Shown here: in pieces, positions 42,050-52,511 of the stretch
How the letters are laid out: every line of letters begins with the position of its first letter
How positions within the stretch are numbered: position 1 is the first letter of the stretch
NCBI GenBank assembly: GCA_964590645.1
Contig: CAZPYJ010000009.1
Coordinates: 73,764 to 137,763 of the forward strand
DNA length: 64,000 bases
Source: JAGNHN01 sp964590645
Lineage (GTDB): Bacteria > Bacteroidota > Bacteroidia > Bacteroidales > JAGNHN01
Reading direction: 5' to 3'
Made by a program: the position numbers and the translations under genes
The notes under the pieces: generated by a model
What the model saw: only the letters and a program-made list of their open reading frames with translations
What the model was told of the DNA's origin: nothing
Database searches by the model: none

Positions 42050-42736
42050 TTATAAGGATTGGTTTTGTGTCGTCTCTTGCACCTGCACTTCAGGTGTATT
42101 GTTTTTTTCCCCTTCCTCTCCTTCTTCCTCCAGTTCTTCCCATCCGGTGATCATTGCTTTCAGGTTGGAGGTAATGGTATGTCCTGTGGTGGTAAGGTAA
42201 AGGTGTGCGATAAGAAATGCAATGAGCATAAATGCCCCCAGGGTATGTGCGATGGCTACGATTTCCAGGCTGTCGACGCCGGTGGCTTTAATGGTTCCGC
42301 CTTCCTCATAGCGATAAAAGAAGTAGAGCAGTCCCGTGACGACCATTCCGGGGATAATCAACACTTTCAACCCAAGGTACACCAGCCTTTGCAAAGGATT
42401 CAACTTGCTGAGGAGGGTTTTTTTTGTGGGGTGGGGTGCATTGCGGAAGATACCGAAAATGTAGAACTCCGCCTGGGCTTTGAGGTTCTGTGTGGTGGGG
42501 AGGTATTGCTTCCATTCCCCTGTGGTAAAATGCCAGAAGATGGCAAATACGATCAGCACGATGAACCCCCAGGCTGCTTTGTTGTGTAGGTCTACGGCAA
42601 GTTCAAAGCCCATCAGGCTGTAAGTGCTGTGAATTTCAAAACCCGTGATCGCCAGAAAGATAATCAGGAAGGCTTGTGTCCAATGCCAGAAACGCTCGAA
42701 CCCCTTATATACGTATGCTTTGACCCTTGTTTCCAT
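42050..42736 (-). CDS. Membrane cytochrome b (thiosulfate reductase / b561-type subunit)
   Basis: 228 residues with four transmembrane helices and histidines placed for two b-type hemes: FERFWHWTQAFLI at the start, DLHNKAAWGFIV, FAIFWHFTTGEW, then IAHTLGAFML and LIAHLYLTTTGHT in the last helices. This is the Ni-hydrogenase/thiosulfate-reductase cytochrome b family that links the quinone pool to a periplasmic redox partner. The tail is acidic and soluble (EELEEEGEEGE). The gene starts 14 bases after the octaheme cytochrome stop, so the two proteins very likely form a quinol:cytochrome electron transfer unit. The direction of electron flow (respiration of, or oxidation of, a sulfur compound) cannot be decided from sequence. 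Confidence 0.87.
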   Translation of the reverse strand: METRVKAYVYKGFERFWHWTQAFLIIFLAITGFEIHSTYSLMGFELAVDLHNKAAWGFIVLIVFAIFWHFTTGEWKQYLPTTQNLKAQAEFYIFGIFRNAPHPTKKTLLSKLNPLQRLVYLGLKVLIIPGMVVTGLLYFFYRYEEGGTIKATGVDSLEIVAIAHTLGAFMLIAFLIAHLYLTTTGHTITSNLKAMITGWEELEEEGEEGEKNNTPEVQVQETTQNQSL

Positions 42737-42750
42737 ATTCTTGGTTTTGG

Positions 42751-44343
42751 CTATTTTGTTTCCTGGGTTTTTCTGTTCCCCACAACAATTCTGATTGCAG
42801 CGTGGACCACTACGCCCAGGATGGATAAGATGATCAACAGTACGCCCAGTGTTTCAACACTGGCGTTGTAATCCCGGCCCGGCATATAGAAGTCGGTGAG
42901 ATTATCAAGCCTCCCATCTGCTCTGGTATGGCAATCTTTGCATTGCAATGATTGGCTCGAAAGAGACACCATATGGTTGATGGGTAAATACATTTCAGTC
43001 TCGATAAAATCGTGTTTTCCACTATAGGGCAATTCAAGGTATTCCATCCCGGTACGCAAAGAGGCCTCCCAGTCCAGATCCACCCATAATGCCCCTTTAT
43101 TGGCTTCTTTATCCCAAAGCTTGGGCTGAATGATCGTCAGATTCTCGGTGTCGTATGGTTGCTTACCCCTGTGTACCTTAACCGGATATATCTTGCTGTT
43201 GATGTCGCGAAATGAACCAAACAGGGTGTTGATTCTGAGAGGCGGGTTTTCCGGATCTATCTTTTCGGTGATCAGGTGATGGTCGGCAGTGCCGTTAAAC
43301 CAAAGGTATTCAGGGCTCACATTCCGCCTCCAGCTGAAATCTCCTTTAATGGAGGTATAGAGTTCATTTCCCAGGCTATCCAACTCCTGGTATGGCAAAC
43401 CTTCTTTTCTTTGGGTAGCGGTGGACCAGTCCCACGACATTTTGGTGGCATTCACCTTGGCATATACCGGAATGTGGCAGGTTTGGCAGGCTACTTTATA
43501 GGTGTGCTCATTGAGCTTTTTGCTGCTATGGGGTACGCTGCCGTGGCATTGTTCACAGGTTGCCCTTTGTGTATTTGACGAAGAGACCCCGTAGTACCTT
43601 CCTAACATCTGGTGATTCTCAGCAGTGTGGCAGGCTACGCATTGCATATTCATTCCGTCCACACCCATATGGACATCGATGCTGCGATCGGCTGTAAGCA
43701 GAGCCATTTCCAGGTCTCCGTGTTTCACGTTGTTGCCTCCACCCCCGTGAAAGTGGCAATACCCGCAATTGTTACTCTTGGGCAGGCCGACATTGGCCAC
43801 AATCGTGCGGTAGTCAGGGGCATCAGAACCACCGGGAGGGTAGCCCGCACCTCCTCTGGCTTTCTCATAGGTGCCTGTATTGTCGTGGCAAACCAGGCAA
43901 TCAATATTGTACTCATTGGTAAAGTCAAAGTGCTTGTCTTTCCATCCGTACCCGATATGACAACGGTTGCAGGTGCCTTCGTTGGAAGCTATGCCGGTAC
44001 AGAAATTATTAATCAGACTTTTCTTTCCAAGATAGGTCACCCCTTTTCCAGGGATGTAGGCCTCACGTTCCCAGTTCCAGTGGGCATTGCCCAGGACTTC
44101 TTTTCCTCTTTCTGTATGGCACGACAAGCAGGCGGCCGTAACCAGGTGCGGATTGTTGAAGTCTTGTTGCAGTATGGTATGCTTGCCGTGATCGACTCCG
44201 GATTGATGTTCCGTGGCATATTGTTCCTTTAATAAAGCCAGGCGGGTATGATCCACACTTGCTTCCCGCAGCACTAAAGTGATGAGTACCAGGGGAGCCA
44301 CAATAGCAAGGAAGAAGGTAACGATAGACCTGAGATTCTGCAT
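42751..44343 (-). CDS. Octaheme c-type cytochrome, tetrathionate reductase (OTR) family
   Basis: 530 residues with exactly eight CxxCH heme sites, at about 72, 125, 149, 193, 235, 263, 286 and 468. The wide gap before the last site and the N-terminal spacing fit the octaheme tetrathionate reductase family (Shewanella OTR), whose members reduce tetrathionate in vitro and also nitrite or hydroxylamine; the physiological substrate is unsettled. An N-terminal helix (7-25) serves as signal or anchor. A second helix near the C-terminus (about 498-520) anchors the protein in the inner membrane, facing the periplasm. It is the first gene of the cluster and is followed tightly by cytochrome b and the rhodanese and YeeE genes, so a sulfur-oxyanion substrate is favoured here. 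Confidence 0.9.
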   Translation of the reverse strand: MQNLRSIVTFFLAIVAPLVLITLVLREASVDHTRLALLKEQYATEHQSGVDHGKHTILQQDFNNPHLVTAACLSCHTERGKEVLGNAHWNWEREAYIPGKGVTYLGKKSLINNFCTGIASNEGTCNRCHIGYGWKDKHFDFTNEYNIDCLVCHDNTGTYEKARGGAGYPPGGSDAPDYRTIVANVGLPKSNNCGYCHFHGGGGNNVKHGDLEMALLTADRSIDVHMGVDGMNMQCVACHTAENHQMLGRYYGVSSSNTQRATCEQCHGSVPHSSKKLNEHTYKVACQTCHIPVYAKVNATKMSWDWSTATQRKEGLPYQELDSLGNELYTSIKGDFSWRRNVSPEYLWFNGTADHHLITEKIDPENPPLRINTLFGSFRDINSKIYPVKVHRGKQPYDTENLTIIQPKLWDKEANKGALWVDLDWEASLRTGMEYLELPYSGKHDFIETEMYLPINHMVSLSSQSLQCKDCHTRADGRLDNLTDFYMPGRDYNASVETLGVLLIILSILGVVVHAAIRIVVGNRKTQETK

Positions 44344-44725
44344 AATGCCATACTTTTTGAGTCACAAATTTAAATAGTTAATTGTATAACAGCATTGTTT
44401 TTTCAGTAACAGTTTTAATGATGGAAATACGGCATTATTCAAAATGGCCTGACTCGGGTTTCCGTAAAGCAAAGACAAGAATCCAGGTGGATGTGTGGCC
44501 TGGCGGAGGAAAGCGGGCTTGTGGGTTTTTCTTAATCGTTTTGCAAAAGTGTTTGGAATATATTGCCTTTTTAAATATTTTAGCTTCGCATACAGTAACT
44601 CGCCGCTCGCAATCCTGGTTTTTACCATAACATAAGGGTTTTGATCCCTCTGGCAGGACGGCTTAATTCGTCCAAGGTATTCAGCAACTAAAATTACCCC
44701 AGATACCTGCTTAAAACATACTGTT
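44344..44725. other. Intergenic region between the sulfur cluster and the first giant T9SS gene
   Basis: 382 bases between divergent genes. The left end carries the -7 box of the sulfur cluster (44365-44372). I see no convincing TAnnTTTG box for the plus-strand gene. Two frames of 82 and 124 codons cross the region on opposite strands but look random and are not called. No RNA gene is recognised. Confidence 0.6.
44365..44372 (-). promoter_or_regulatory. -7 box of the octaheme cytochrome operon
   Basis: TAAATTTG on the minus strand matches TAnnTTTG and ends 21 bases before the ATG at 44343. No TTG was found at 17-23 bases upstream, so an activator might be needed; that is inference. Confidence 0.5.
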
Positions 44726-47700
44726 ATGAAGATCATTGCTCTTTCCCACTGGAAGGGGTGGGGATGTATTTCCCCTCTCCTGGCCTGTTTGATGATGTGC
44801 AGTCAATTGCAAGCTCAGATTCCGGTGACCATCGGCACAGCCTCCACTTTGAATGATGCCTACTCTTACCCTTCAGTTTACGGAAATTCTTACTGGGGTG
44901 CACGACATCAGATATTAATACCGGCTACAGAACTCCTTGCTGCAGGTATGGTGCCCGGTCGAATAATGTCTGTCGGATTTGATGTGGTTCAAGCTATGAA
45001 TAATACGCTTTCAGGATTTCAAATAAAAATGAAGCATACCAACGAGAGCAGTTTGAACTATTGGCATTCCGGTTTGCAAACTGTCTATACCTCAAATGCC
45101 TTTACGGATGTTGCCGGCTGGAATCTGCATCCATTGGATAGTTCTTTTTCCTGGGATGGTGTGAGCAGCCTGATCATCGAGAGCTGTTTTAATAATGACT
45201 TTTACCAGGACAATCCTTCAATGAACCAGACTGAGACCACATACCCCTCCTGTCTGGCCTTTTTTGAGGATGGCGTTATGAGTGTCTGTGCGGGCATACC
45301 AGGCTGGCACGAAACCTATTACCAGCGTCCGGATATACGCTTTATCCTGGAGAGTCCCTATCCTGTTGAGTTGGCCCTTCTGGATGTGGTTGAGCCCCGG
45401 ACCCAATGTGGTATGGGAGCCAATCAGCCGCTAAGCCTCCAGGTGGCGAATTATGGCACTCAGGCACAATCCGGCTTTACCCTGGGATTTTCCGCAGACA
45501 GTGGCTTGACCTACATTACTGAAATCGTTAACACCCTGATTCAGCCCGGCGATACACTCCTCTATACCTTCTCATCCGGTCCGGATCTTTCTCTCGAGCA
45601 AACCTATCATTGTGTGGCTTATGTAAATATGCCCGGAGATGCATATCCTATGGATGATACCCTGTCGGGGCTGCGTATAGTGCATATTCCTACTATCTCC
45701 GGTTTTCCCTATTTTGAAGACTTTGAAACTTCTGATGGCTCCTGGATGGTGGGTGGAAACAATGCCAGCTGGGAATTGGGCTCCCCTTCCGGATATGGCA
45801 TAAGCCAGGCAGCATCCGGGACAAGAAGTTGGGTAACCAATTTATATGGCAACTATAACGATAATGAGGCGAGCTGGGTGGTAAGCCCCTGTTTTGATTT
45901 TTCCGGCCTGTCAAACCTGCGCATCGCCTTCCATTATTTCTGTGCTACAGTGGATGGGGGAGACGGAGCAGCATTGCAGTATCAGACGAATGGTGTCGAT
46001 TGGATGCACCTGGGCAGCACATCCTATCCCACTGAACCAGAGGGGTGGTACCAGTCGGAGGATATTGAAGGCCTGGCCTTTTCCGGAAGCCAGGATGGCT
46101 GGGTTTATACGAATGGATGGGACAGTACGGTTTTTATGGCTCCTTTCCTGGGAGGAGAATCTCAGGTAAGATTTCGCTTTGTTTTTGGTACAAATCAGTG
46201 GGACAACTGGGATGACGGATTTGGCTTTGATGCCTTTTCCATATCTCAACCTCCTGATATGACCTTTGACTCCTGCCTTGCTGTTCAAAAAGATACATCC
46301 TTCACGTCCCAGGGGCGTAAGAATCAGGAAATTCTTCAGCTGAAAGTCATTACAAGCTCATCAACGAATCCCCTTGAGGTAAGCCGCATTGATCTGTCGA
46401 CGGCAGGGAGCACCGATGTGGCCGATATCAACCGGGCCAGGGTGTTTTTTACAGGCGCAGATTCGGTTTTCTCAGATAGTATCTGCTTTGGATCTGTACT
46501 CACTCCTTCAGGTGCTTTCTCTGTAAACGGGGTGCAATCATTGGCAGAAGGAACAAATTACTTCTGGCTGACCTATGATATCACAGCTGCCGCCATACCC
46601 GGCAATGCGGTGGATGGGCAGTTCCTGGGAATGATGATTGATGATACATTCTGCCTGCCCGCTGTGAGTGATCCGCCAGGAAAGCGGATCATCCTCGAGG
46701 CACTGGCAGGAAACTATACGATCAGCCTGCACGATTCCACTGCCGACTACGCCGGCTTTGCCTCCGCCATTGCAGATCTGACATTGAGAGGCATAGTAGG
46801 AGCGGTCACAATGCTGGTCGACTCAGGAACTTATGAAGAACAGCTTGAAATCACAGATATCTATGGTGCCAGCCCTTCCAGCCCACTCCTTTTTCGAAGT
46901 GCAGGAGGAGACAGCAGCAAGGTGATCCTTCAGTTTGGAGCAACACAGTCTGCAGAGAATTATGTGCTTTCGCTTTATGCCTGCCAAAGCATCCACTTCG
47001 AAGAGCTGACTTTCGTTGCAACGGGCTCGTCCTATGCCCGGATTATGCACATCAAAGGGGCAACAGACAGCATTTCTTTTGTTCACTGTCATTTCATCGG
47101 TCCTCAAACTTCAGGGACAGACTGGTCCAATCACAAAGCCCTCATACTGGCCGACGGGGCTAAGGCCAATCACAGGATCGAAGTGCAGGGATGCCGGCTG
47201 GAAGGCGGAACGGCAGGAACGGTATTGCGTGCTTCAGCAGGCGGTGATGGATGCAGGATCATTGGTAATGTCTTTGAAGGACAGACCCATCGTGCGCTTT
47301 ATTTTCAGCGCCAAACAAGTCTTGAAGTGCAGAGAAACACCATCACAAGCGATGCACTGCCTATAGCGGGTGCATCGCTGGAATTATGGCAATGCGAAGG
47401 CGAACTATTGATTGGGGAGAATGTGCTTCAAATCAATTCTCCCGATTATGCCAGTGCCATCGGAATGCATAGCTGCATTGGAGACAGCCTGCACAGGGTG
47501 GTATTACGGAATAATTTTATCTGTATGAATTCGTCCGCCAACGTGAATGGGATATCCATTTCCATTAGCACCGGTGCCGACCTTTTGCACAACACCATTC
47601 TTCTGAGTGGGGATCACCCTGCATCAAACTGTGTGGCTCTGCAGAATTCAAATCACGATCTAAGGCTAATCAATAATATCCTGAGCAATGAAGCCGGAGG

Positions 47701-50700
47701 CACAGCGATGTCGGTACATCCGGATACAGACGAATTGCTGATGGATTACAATGTTTTGTATTCTTCTGGGAATACACTGATTAAAGAAGACAATCAGCTG
47801 TTTCAGTATTTGCCTGACTGGTCTGTTCATTCCGGAATGGATGTCCATTCCGTGAACACAAATCCCTGGATCACGTATTGTCAAAATGAGATTTATACCG
47901 GAGAGCTGGACGGGATTGCTTACCCTCTGGCGGAAGTAGCCTTTGATATTCACGGTATAGCGCGTGATACATTAAACCCTGACCCCGGATGTCTGGAGTT
48001 TACTCCTGAAACCATCGAAACAGCTCTTTCTGCGCTTGTTTCTCCGGTTTCGTCCTGTGGACTTGGTATGGAAGCAGTGATGATCCGGGTTCAAAACATC
48101 GGTGCAGATCCTATTGCAGGCTTGCTGGAAGCAGGCTTTGCCAACGAAGACTCAAGTGTGATGGTTTTGGATACCTTTCACATTGCCTTACCCCCCCTGG
48201 CTACCGTGGATCTTTTATTTGACACTCTGCTCGACCTGGGGCTGAGCATTCAGGATACAAACTATCTGATCAGGGCTTACGCAAGATTTCCCGGCGACCA
48301 ACATCCGGAAAACGATACACTGGAAGTTTTGATCAGGGCATTATACCTGCCGCCTCCGCCCTCTTCCCAGGATGTGATGATCAACGGGGGAGAGCAGGCA
48401 GATCTATTCGCTTCTTCCAGTCACCTGATCTATTGGTACGAAAGTGATACTTCGGAGTCGGATATCGCAAGCGGGGGGTATTTCAAAACGCCCGTGCTGT
48501 TTGATTCCACCTCCTATTTTGTGGCATCATCAGGCGGCAGTAAATATGACTTCACCACTACCTATGCAGGCACAGTGAACAGTGAGGGGATGATGGTTGA
48601 TGTCCGGAATCATTCAATGGAAACCCTTCGCCTCGACAGTCTGGGGGTTCATCTGCGGGGAAGTGGCCAATACCCCGTGGATGTGTATTACAAAGAAGGA
48701 AGTTATTCGGGTTCGACGACCCTGCCAGATGACTGGATTTACCTTGGCCAGAAAACAGTAAACGGTGTCGGACTGGGCAATCCATCCATCATTAAAATGG
48801 ATGGCCTGGTCTTGCAGCCCGAAAGCAATTATGCATTTTATGTGCATAGCAGCAATTCTGATCTGAGAACCGCCTATGGTTCTTCCACCTACGAGAACGA
48901 GCATCTGCAGACCATACGTGCTTCGAGTCTGGTCTGGCCCTTTGGTTATTCTTACAGCAACAGAAAATGGAACGGAAGCTTCTATTATTCCATCTCTAAC
49001 AGCTGCTTCAGTGATCGAACGGAGGTCAGGGTGGATGTTATGGGAAGCCCGCTGCTGCAGTTGTCTGATTCCTGTATCGACTTCGATACTGTAATGTTGG
49101 GAGAAGTAAAGACATCCATTCTTAGCATCAGCAATGTGGGAGATTATACCCTCATCATCGACAGTATTACCGCTGAATCTAGTCAGGTAATAGTAAACCC
49201 GGAATGGCTGAGGGTGTATCCGGGTATGCCCCAGGACGTTTCGGTTTCCTTCATCCCTCTGGTTACAGGCCTTTTCCAAAGCGAATTGGTGCTGCACAGC
49301 AATGCAGGGAAAGATACGGTATGCCTGACAGCAGTGAGCAGCAGTGCTGTAGTTGCAGGAGTTAATCCGGCATCATTCCAGGCCGAAATATACCAGTGCA
49401 ATGATTCAGTCTTTCGCAACCTTATCATACAGAACCTGGGTGCCGGTTTCCTTTCCTTTTCTTTCTATGGTAATTATGGATTCAATACTGATGAGATCAG
49501 CGAGATCACATTTGTCAATCCCGGGGCAACAATGATGCATACTTTCAGCAATTTGCCTGTGCATTCCGACTCATTATGCATCACTATTGTCCTGGACGGC
49601 GATTATGAGCACAGCTCGGAGTATGCAGACCTTTTCATTGAAGGCGTTTACATTGCTCGATTGAACCCGTCGCAAATACAAAGTGCGCATACTTTTTGTT
49701 ATGGCAGCGCACAATTGGAAAGCTGGCTCTCCGATGGAGCGCTGACTGTGAGCCTGGAAAATAATTCATTGGTGGATCCGGGAACGGGGGCAGATCAAAG
49801 CCGCGTGCATATTCAGATGCCTGGTGTGGAGTGGCTAAAACTCAGCCAGGATACCGGCTTGGTCGCCGGGGGAGATTCAATCGTGTTAGGGGTGCGATTC
49901 GACGGGCAGGGAATGATGGCAGGCCTGTACCACGATACCCTGCGCCTCAGGACCAACGATCCGCTGCTGGCGGCGATAAATATACCCTGCTCCTTCAGGG
50001 TGAATGGAACTCCTGATTTATTGATTCCTGACGACAGTCTTGTATTTGACCCGACTATGGCCGGCCAATCCTCTGTGGGTGCATTCTCGATAGAAAATAC
50101 AGGTTGCGATACACTCTTTGTCAGTGATATTGTTTGCGGAACCTCCTTTTTTACCCCCGCAATCTCTCAATTGATGCTGCCACCGGGCCAGGGAACGAAC
50201 ATAACGCTGAGTTTCTCGCCTGACCAGCAAGGCCATTTTTCAGATACGGTCTTTATCTTTTCGAACAGTGCCAGCCAGTTTGTATTACTTGCGGGTACAG
50301 CAACCTCTTTGCCGGGTATTGCATTGAGCCCCACATCGTTTGAGCACATCCTTGCGTGTGAGACTGAGGTGCAGGACAGCCTTCTCATTATGAATCAGGG
50401 AGATATTGCCCTCTCCGTTTCCATCTTGGTTTCAGGGGGGGCAGGCTTTGTATTACCGGATGTGCTTACTGATTCCATTCTTCCAGGGGATACTGCGCTG
50501 GTTTTCGTATCATTTGTAAGGGAAAACCTGGGTCCGGGGACATATTATCAAACCCTCAGTGTTTCTAGCAACGACCCGGCAAACCCGCTACTGGAGCTAA
50601 GCTGTGCCTTGACCATTCTCTATCCATATCCACATATCGAGATGCCAGTCGATACAGGTTTTTGTGAAGGGGATAGTGTATGGGTAGAAGTTGATGGAGG

Positions 50701-52483
50701 TTTTTATTCTTATGATTGGAATTCGGGTCATACTACCCCTGGTTTCTTTACCGCTTCAGCCGGATCTTATGTGTTAAGTGTTACCAATGTCGATGGCTGT
50801 ATGGCTGTGGATAGTATTGTGTTGTCACAATACCCTAATCCTGTGGTGGATGCAGGGATAGACAAAGGAATGTGTGCAGGGTACAGTACCACGCTGGATG
50901 CAAATATTACCGGAGGGAGCCAGCCTTATGCCATTGAATGGGTGCCTGCGGTTGGACTGGATAATCATTCAATCCTCAACCCTTCAGCCAGTCCGTTGCT
51001 CAGTACCCAGTATGTCTTGCTTGTAGAAGACCATAATGCTTGTGTCGGCCGCGACACAATGGAGGTCATTGTTAACCCCACCCCCCAGGTCACAAGCAAT
51101 GATTATCATCTGTATCAGGGCGATTCTGTTTTGCTGACCGCAAACGTGACAGGAGGCGTATTGCCCTATTTCTCTATGGGATGGAGCCCGGCAAGTGACC
51201 TTGAACATCCGGACAGTACTTCCACCTGGGCGTATCCATCAGAGACGACCCAGTATCAGTTTTCGGCCACAGGTGCCAATGGATGTGTGGGGACAGCCCT
51301 GGCACTGATCAGCGTGAGCAGGATCAGTCAGCTGAGTGGGACAACCTATTATGGAAATGACTTTCAGACCCCTATGAGTGGGATTCCCCTCTACCTGTAC
51401 AATGAAGAAGATCTGTTGTTGGATTCAACCATCAGCGGAGTTTACGGTGATTATCAGTTTGACTCATTGTTGGATGGAAGATACATTATACAGGCAGATA
51501 TCCATCAAGCCTGGGGTGGCGTAAATGCCACGGATGCCCTGGAAATCCAGAAAGCAGTAGTGGGTTTGAATTCATACAGCGGTTTGCTGTCTCTGGCCGC
51601 AGATGTGAATGCTGGAGGGTTTATCAGCAGTGCGGATGCCCTCATTGTGCTGCGCCGTTTTACCGGCTTGATCGACGCATTTACTGCCGGCGACTGGGTG
51701 TACAATTATTACGCATTTAATGTGCTGGGGATGGACAGGACCTATGACATTATTGCTCTTTGCGTGGGCGATGTGAACCGTTCCTATCTGCCGGGGCTGA
51801 AACAGGAAGGCAATAGAGTAGGCATTACTGGCAAGGGAAGCCTGACAGTGGAAGATCCGTTTTTATTCGACCTGCCCATATTCACGGATGCGCCTCTTTC
51901 CTTTGCGGCTCTTTCCCTCGTGCTGCTTGTGCCGGATGAGTATGAGCTTGCAGGCCTCGAAACCAAACTAGAGAATATTGTCTACCATACCCGGGGTAAT
52001 GAGTTGCGCGTGGCCTGGCAAAATCCTGACGGATTGCGATTGACTGAAAACGAGCCTTTGTTCTGGCTGAAAATGAAGTCGAAAAGTCGCGCTCCTGACC
52101 CTCCCATCATTCAGGCTATGGGGGGAAGTGAGTTTGCCGGCACGGATGGACAAAGGATTCCATACGTGTCGCTCAAAACCCCACTGGTAGTATGGTCGTC
52201 GGACAGGCTTACTGCAGACTTCTTCCGCTTATATCCTAATCCCGCCTCCCAGCGGATTCAGATGGATTTCTCCCTTACAATGGATGCCCTGGTTGAGGTG
52301 CGTATCTCCAATATGATGGGGGAGGAAGTGATGCGTCTGCCTGCGAAGCAGTATGCTGCAGGCAATGCGGAAATGCATATTGATGCAGGGCTGCTTCCGG
52401 CCGGAGTCTACCTATGTGATTTTTCTGCCACTCATTATCCAGAGCAGGTGAAAAGACGGATGAAACTCATCATCCAACGCTAA
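44726..52483 (+). CDS. Giant secreted multidomain adhesin-like protein with beta-helix, dockerin and T9SS sorting domain
   Basis: 2585 residues. In order: signal peptide ending LQAQ (1-31); a Bacteroidota adhesin module (32-215); a CARDB-like domain (220-320); a MAM/jelly-roll module starting FPYFEDFETSDGSW (325-510); a BNR-neuraminidase-associated N domain (515-645); a right-handed beta-helix (660-1090); a CARDB-like domain (1095-1205); choice-of-anchor-D/ASH domains (about 1440-1545, 1760-1860, 1865-1970); PKD/Ig-like repeats (1970-2200); a carboxypeptidase-regulatory-like domain (2203-2257); a dockerin-like pair (GGVNATDALEI, then DVNAGGFISSADALIVL, 2260-2355); a cohesin-like beta-sandwich (about 2360-2465); and a type A sorting domain (2496-2585) starting LYPNPASQ. 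One Asp of the second dockerin loop is Gly. It is followed after only 28 bases by a second giant gene with the same tail order. It is probably exported by T9SS and held on the cell surface. Confidence 0.85.
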   Translation: MKIIALSHWKGWGCISPLLACLMMCSQLQAQIPVTIGTASTLNDAYSYPSVYGNSYWGARHQILIPATELLAAGMVPGRIMSVGFDVVQAMNNTLSGFQIKMKHTNESSLNYWHSGLQTVYTSNAFTDVAGWNLHPLDSSFSWDGVSSLIIESCFNNDFYQDNPSMNQTETTYPSCLAFFEDGVMSVCAGIPGWHETYYQRPDIRFILESPYPVELALLDVVEPRTQCGMGANQPLSLQVANYGTQAQSGFTLGFSADSGLTYITEIVNTLIQPGDTLLYTFSSGPDLSLEQTYHCVAYVNMPGDAYPMDDTLSGLRIVHIPTISGFPYFEDFETSDGSWMVGGNNASWELGSPSGYGISQAASGTRSWVTNLYGNYNDNEASWVVSPCFDFSGLSNLRIAFHYFCATVDGGDGAALQYQTNGVDWMHLGSTSYPTEPEGWYQSEDIEGLAFSGSQDGWVYTNGWDSTVFMAPFLGGESQVRFRFVFGTNQWDNWDDGFGFDAFSISQPPDMTFDSCLAVQKDTSFTSQGRKNQEILQLKVITSSSTNPLEVSRIDLSTAGSTDVADINRARVFFTGADSVFSDSICFGSVLTPSGAFSVNGVQSLAEGTNYFWLTYDITAAAIPGNAVDGQFLGMMIDDTFCLPAVSDPPGKRIILEALAGNYTISLHDSTADYAGFASAIADLTLRGIVGAVTMLVDSGTYEEQLEITDIYGASPSSPLLFRSAGGDSSKVILQFGATQSAENYVLSLYACQSIHFEELTFVATGSSYARIMHIKGATDSISFVHCHFIGPQTSGTDWSNHKALILADGAKANHRIEVQGCRLEGGTAGTVLRASAGGDGCRIIGNVFEGQTHRALYFQRQTSLEVQRNTITSDALPIAGASLELWQCEGELLIGENVLQINSPDYASAIGMHSCIGDSLHRVVLRNNFICMNSSANVNGISISISTGADLLHNTILLSGDHPASNCVALQNSNHDLRLINNILSNEAGGTAMSVHPDTDELLMDYNVLYSSGNTLIKEDNQLFQYLPDWSVHSGMDVHSVNTNPWITYCQNEIYTGELDGIAYPLAEVAFDIHGIARDTLNPDPGCLEFTPETIETALSALVSPVSSCGLGMEAVMIRVQNIGADPIAGLLEAGFANEDSSVMVLDTFHIALPPLATVDLLFDTLLDLGLSIQDTNYLIRAYARFPGDQHPENDTLEVLIRALYLPPPPSSQDVMINGGEQADLFASSSHLIYWYESDTSESDIASGGYFKTPVLFDSTSYFVASSGGSKYDFTTTYAGTVNSEGMMVDVRNHSMETLRLDSLGVHLRGSGQYPVDVYYKEGSYSGSTTLPDDWIYLGQKTVNGVGLGNPSIIKMDGLVLQPESNYAFYVHSSNSDLRTAYGSSTYENEHLQTIRASSLVWPFGYSYSNRKWNGSFYYSISNSCFSDRTEVRVDVMGSPLLQLSDSCIDFDTVMLGEVKTSILSISNVGDYTLIIDSITAESSQVIVNPEWLRVYPGMPQDVSVSFIPLVTGLFQSELVLHSNAGKDTVCLTAVSSSAVVAGVNPASFQAEIYQCNDSVFRNLIIQNLGAGFLSFSFYGNYGFNTDEISEITFVNPGATMMHTFSNLPVHSDSLCITIVLDGDYEHSSEYADLFIEGVYIARLNPSQIQSAHTFCYGSAQLESWLSDGALTVSLENNSLVDPGTGADQSRVHIQMPGVEWLKLSQDTGLVAGGDSIVLGVRFDGQGMMAGLYHDTLRLRTNDPLLAAINIPCSFRVNGTPDLLIPDDSLVFDPTMAGQSSVGAFSIENTGCDTLFVSDIVCGTSFFTPAISQLMLPPGQGTNITLSFSPDQQGHFSDTVFIFSNSASQFVLLAGTATSLPGIALSPTSFEHILACETEVQDSLLIMNQGDIALSVSILVSGGAGFVLPDVLTDSILPGDTALVFVSFVRENLGPGTYYQTLSVSSNDPANPLLELSCALTILYPYPHIEMPVDTGFCEGDSVWVEVDGGFYSYDWNSGHTTPGFFTASAGSYVLSVTNVDGCMAVDSIVLSQYPNPVVDAGIDKGMCAGYSTTLDANITGGSQPYAIEWVPAVGLDNHSILNPSASPLLSTQYVLLVEDHNACVGRDTMEVIVNPTPQVTSNDYHLYQGDSVLLTANVTGGVLPYFSMGWSPASDLEHPDSTSTWAYPSETTQYQFSATGANGCVGTALALISVSRISQLSGTTYYGNDFQTPMSGIPLYLYNEEDLLLDSTISGVYGDYQFDSLLDGRYIIQADIHQAWGGVNATDALEIQKAVVGLNSYSGLLSLAADVNAGGFISSADALIVLRRFTGLIDAFTAGDWVYNYYAFNVLGMDRTYDIIALCVGDVNRSYLPGLKQEGNRVGITGKGSLTVEDPFLFDLPIFTDAPLSFAALSLVLLVPDEYELAGLETKLENIVYHTRGNELRVAWQNPDGLRLTENEPLFWLKMKSKSRAPDPPIIQAMGGSEFAGTDGQRIPYVSLKTPLVVWSSDRLTADFFRLYPNPASQRIQMDFSLTMDALVEVRISNMMGEEVMRLPAKQYAAGNAEMHIDAGLLPAGVYLCDFSATHYPEQVKRRMKLIIQR

Positions 52484-52511
52484 GCTTTTGTTCACTTTTA
52501 AAATCTACGAA

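Noticed and set aside
42751..44343. Octaheme protein as hydroxylamine oxidoreductase or nitrite reductase
   Set aside because: All eight sites are CxxCH with the OTR-like spacing, there is a C-terminal membrane anchor, and the operon is rich in sulfur genes; the OTR family fits better, although substrate overlap is possible.
44362..44736. A 124-codon minus-strand frame upstream of the octaheme operon
   Set aside because: It overlaps the operon's -7 box and the start of the plus-strand giant gene, and its sequence looks random.
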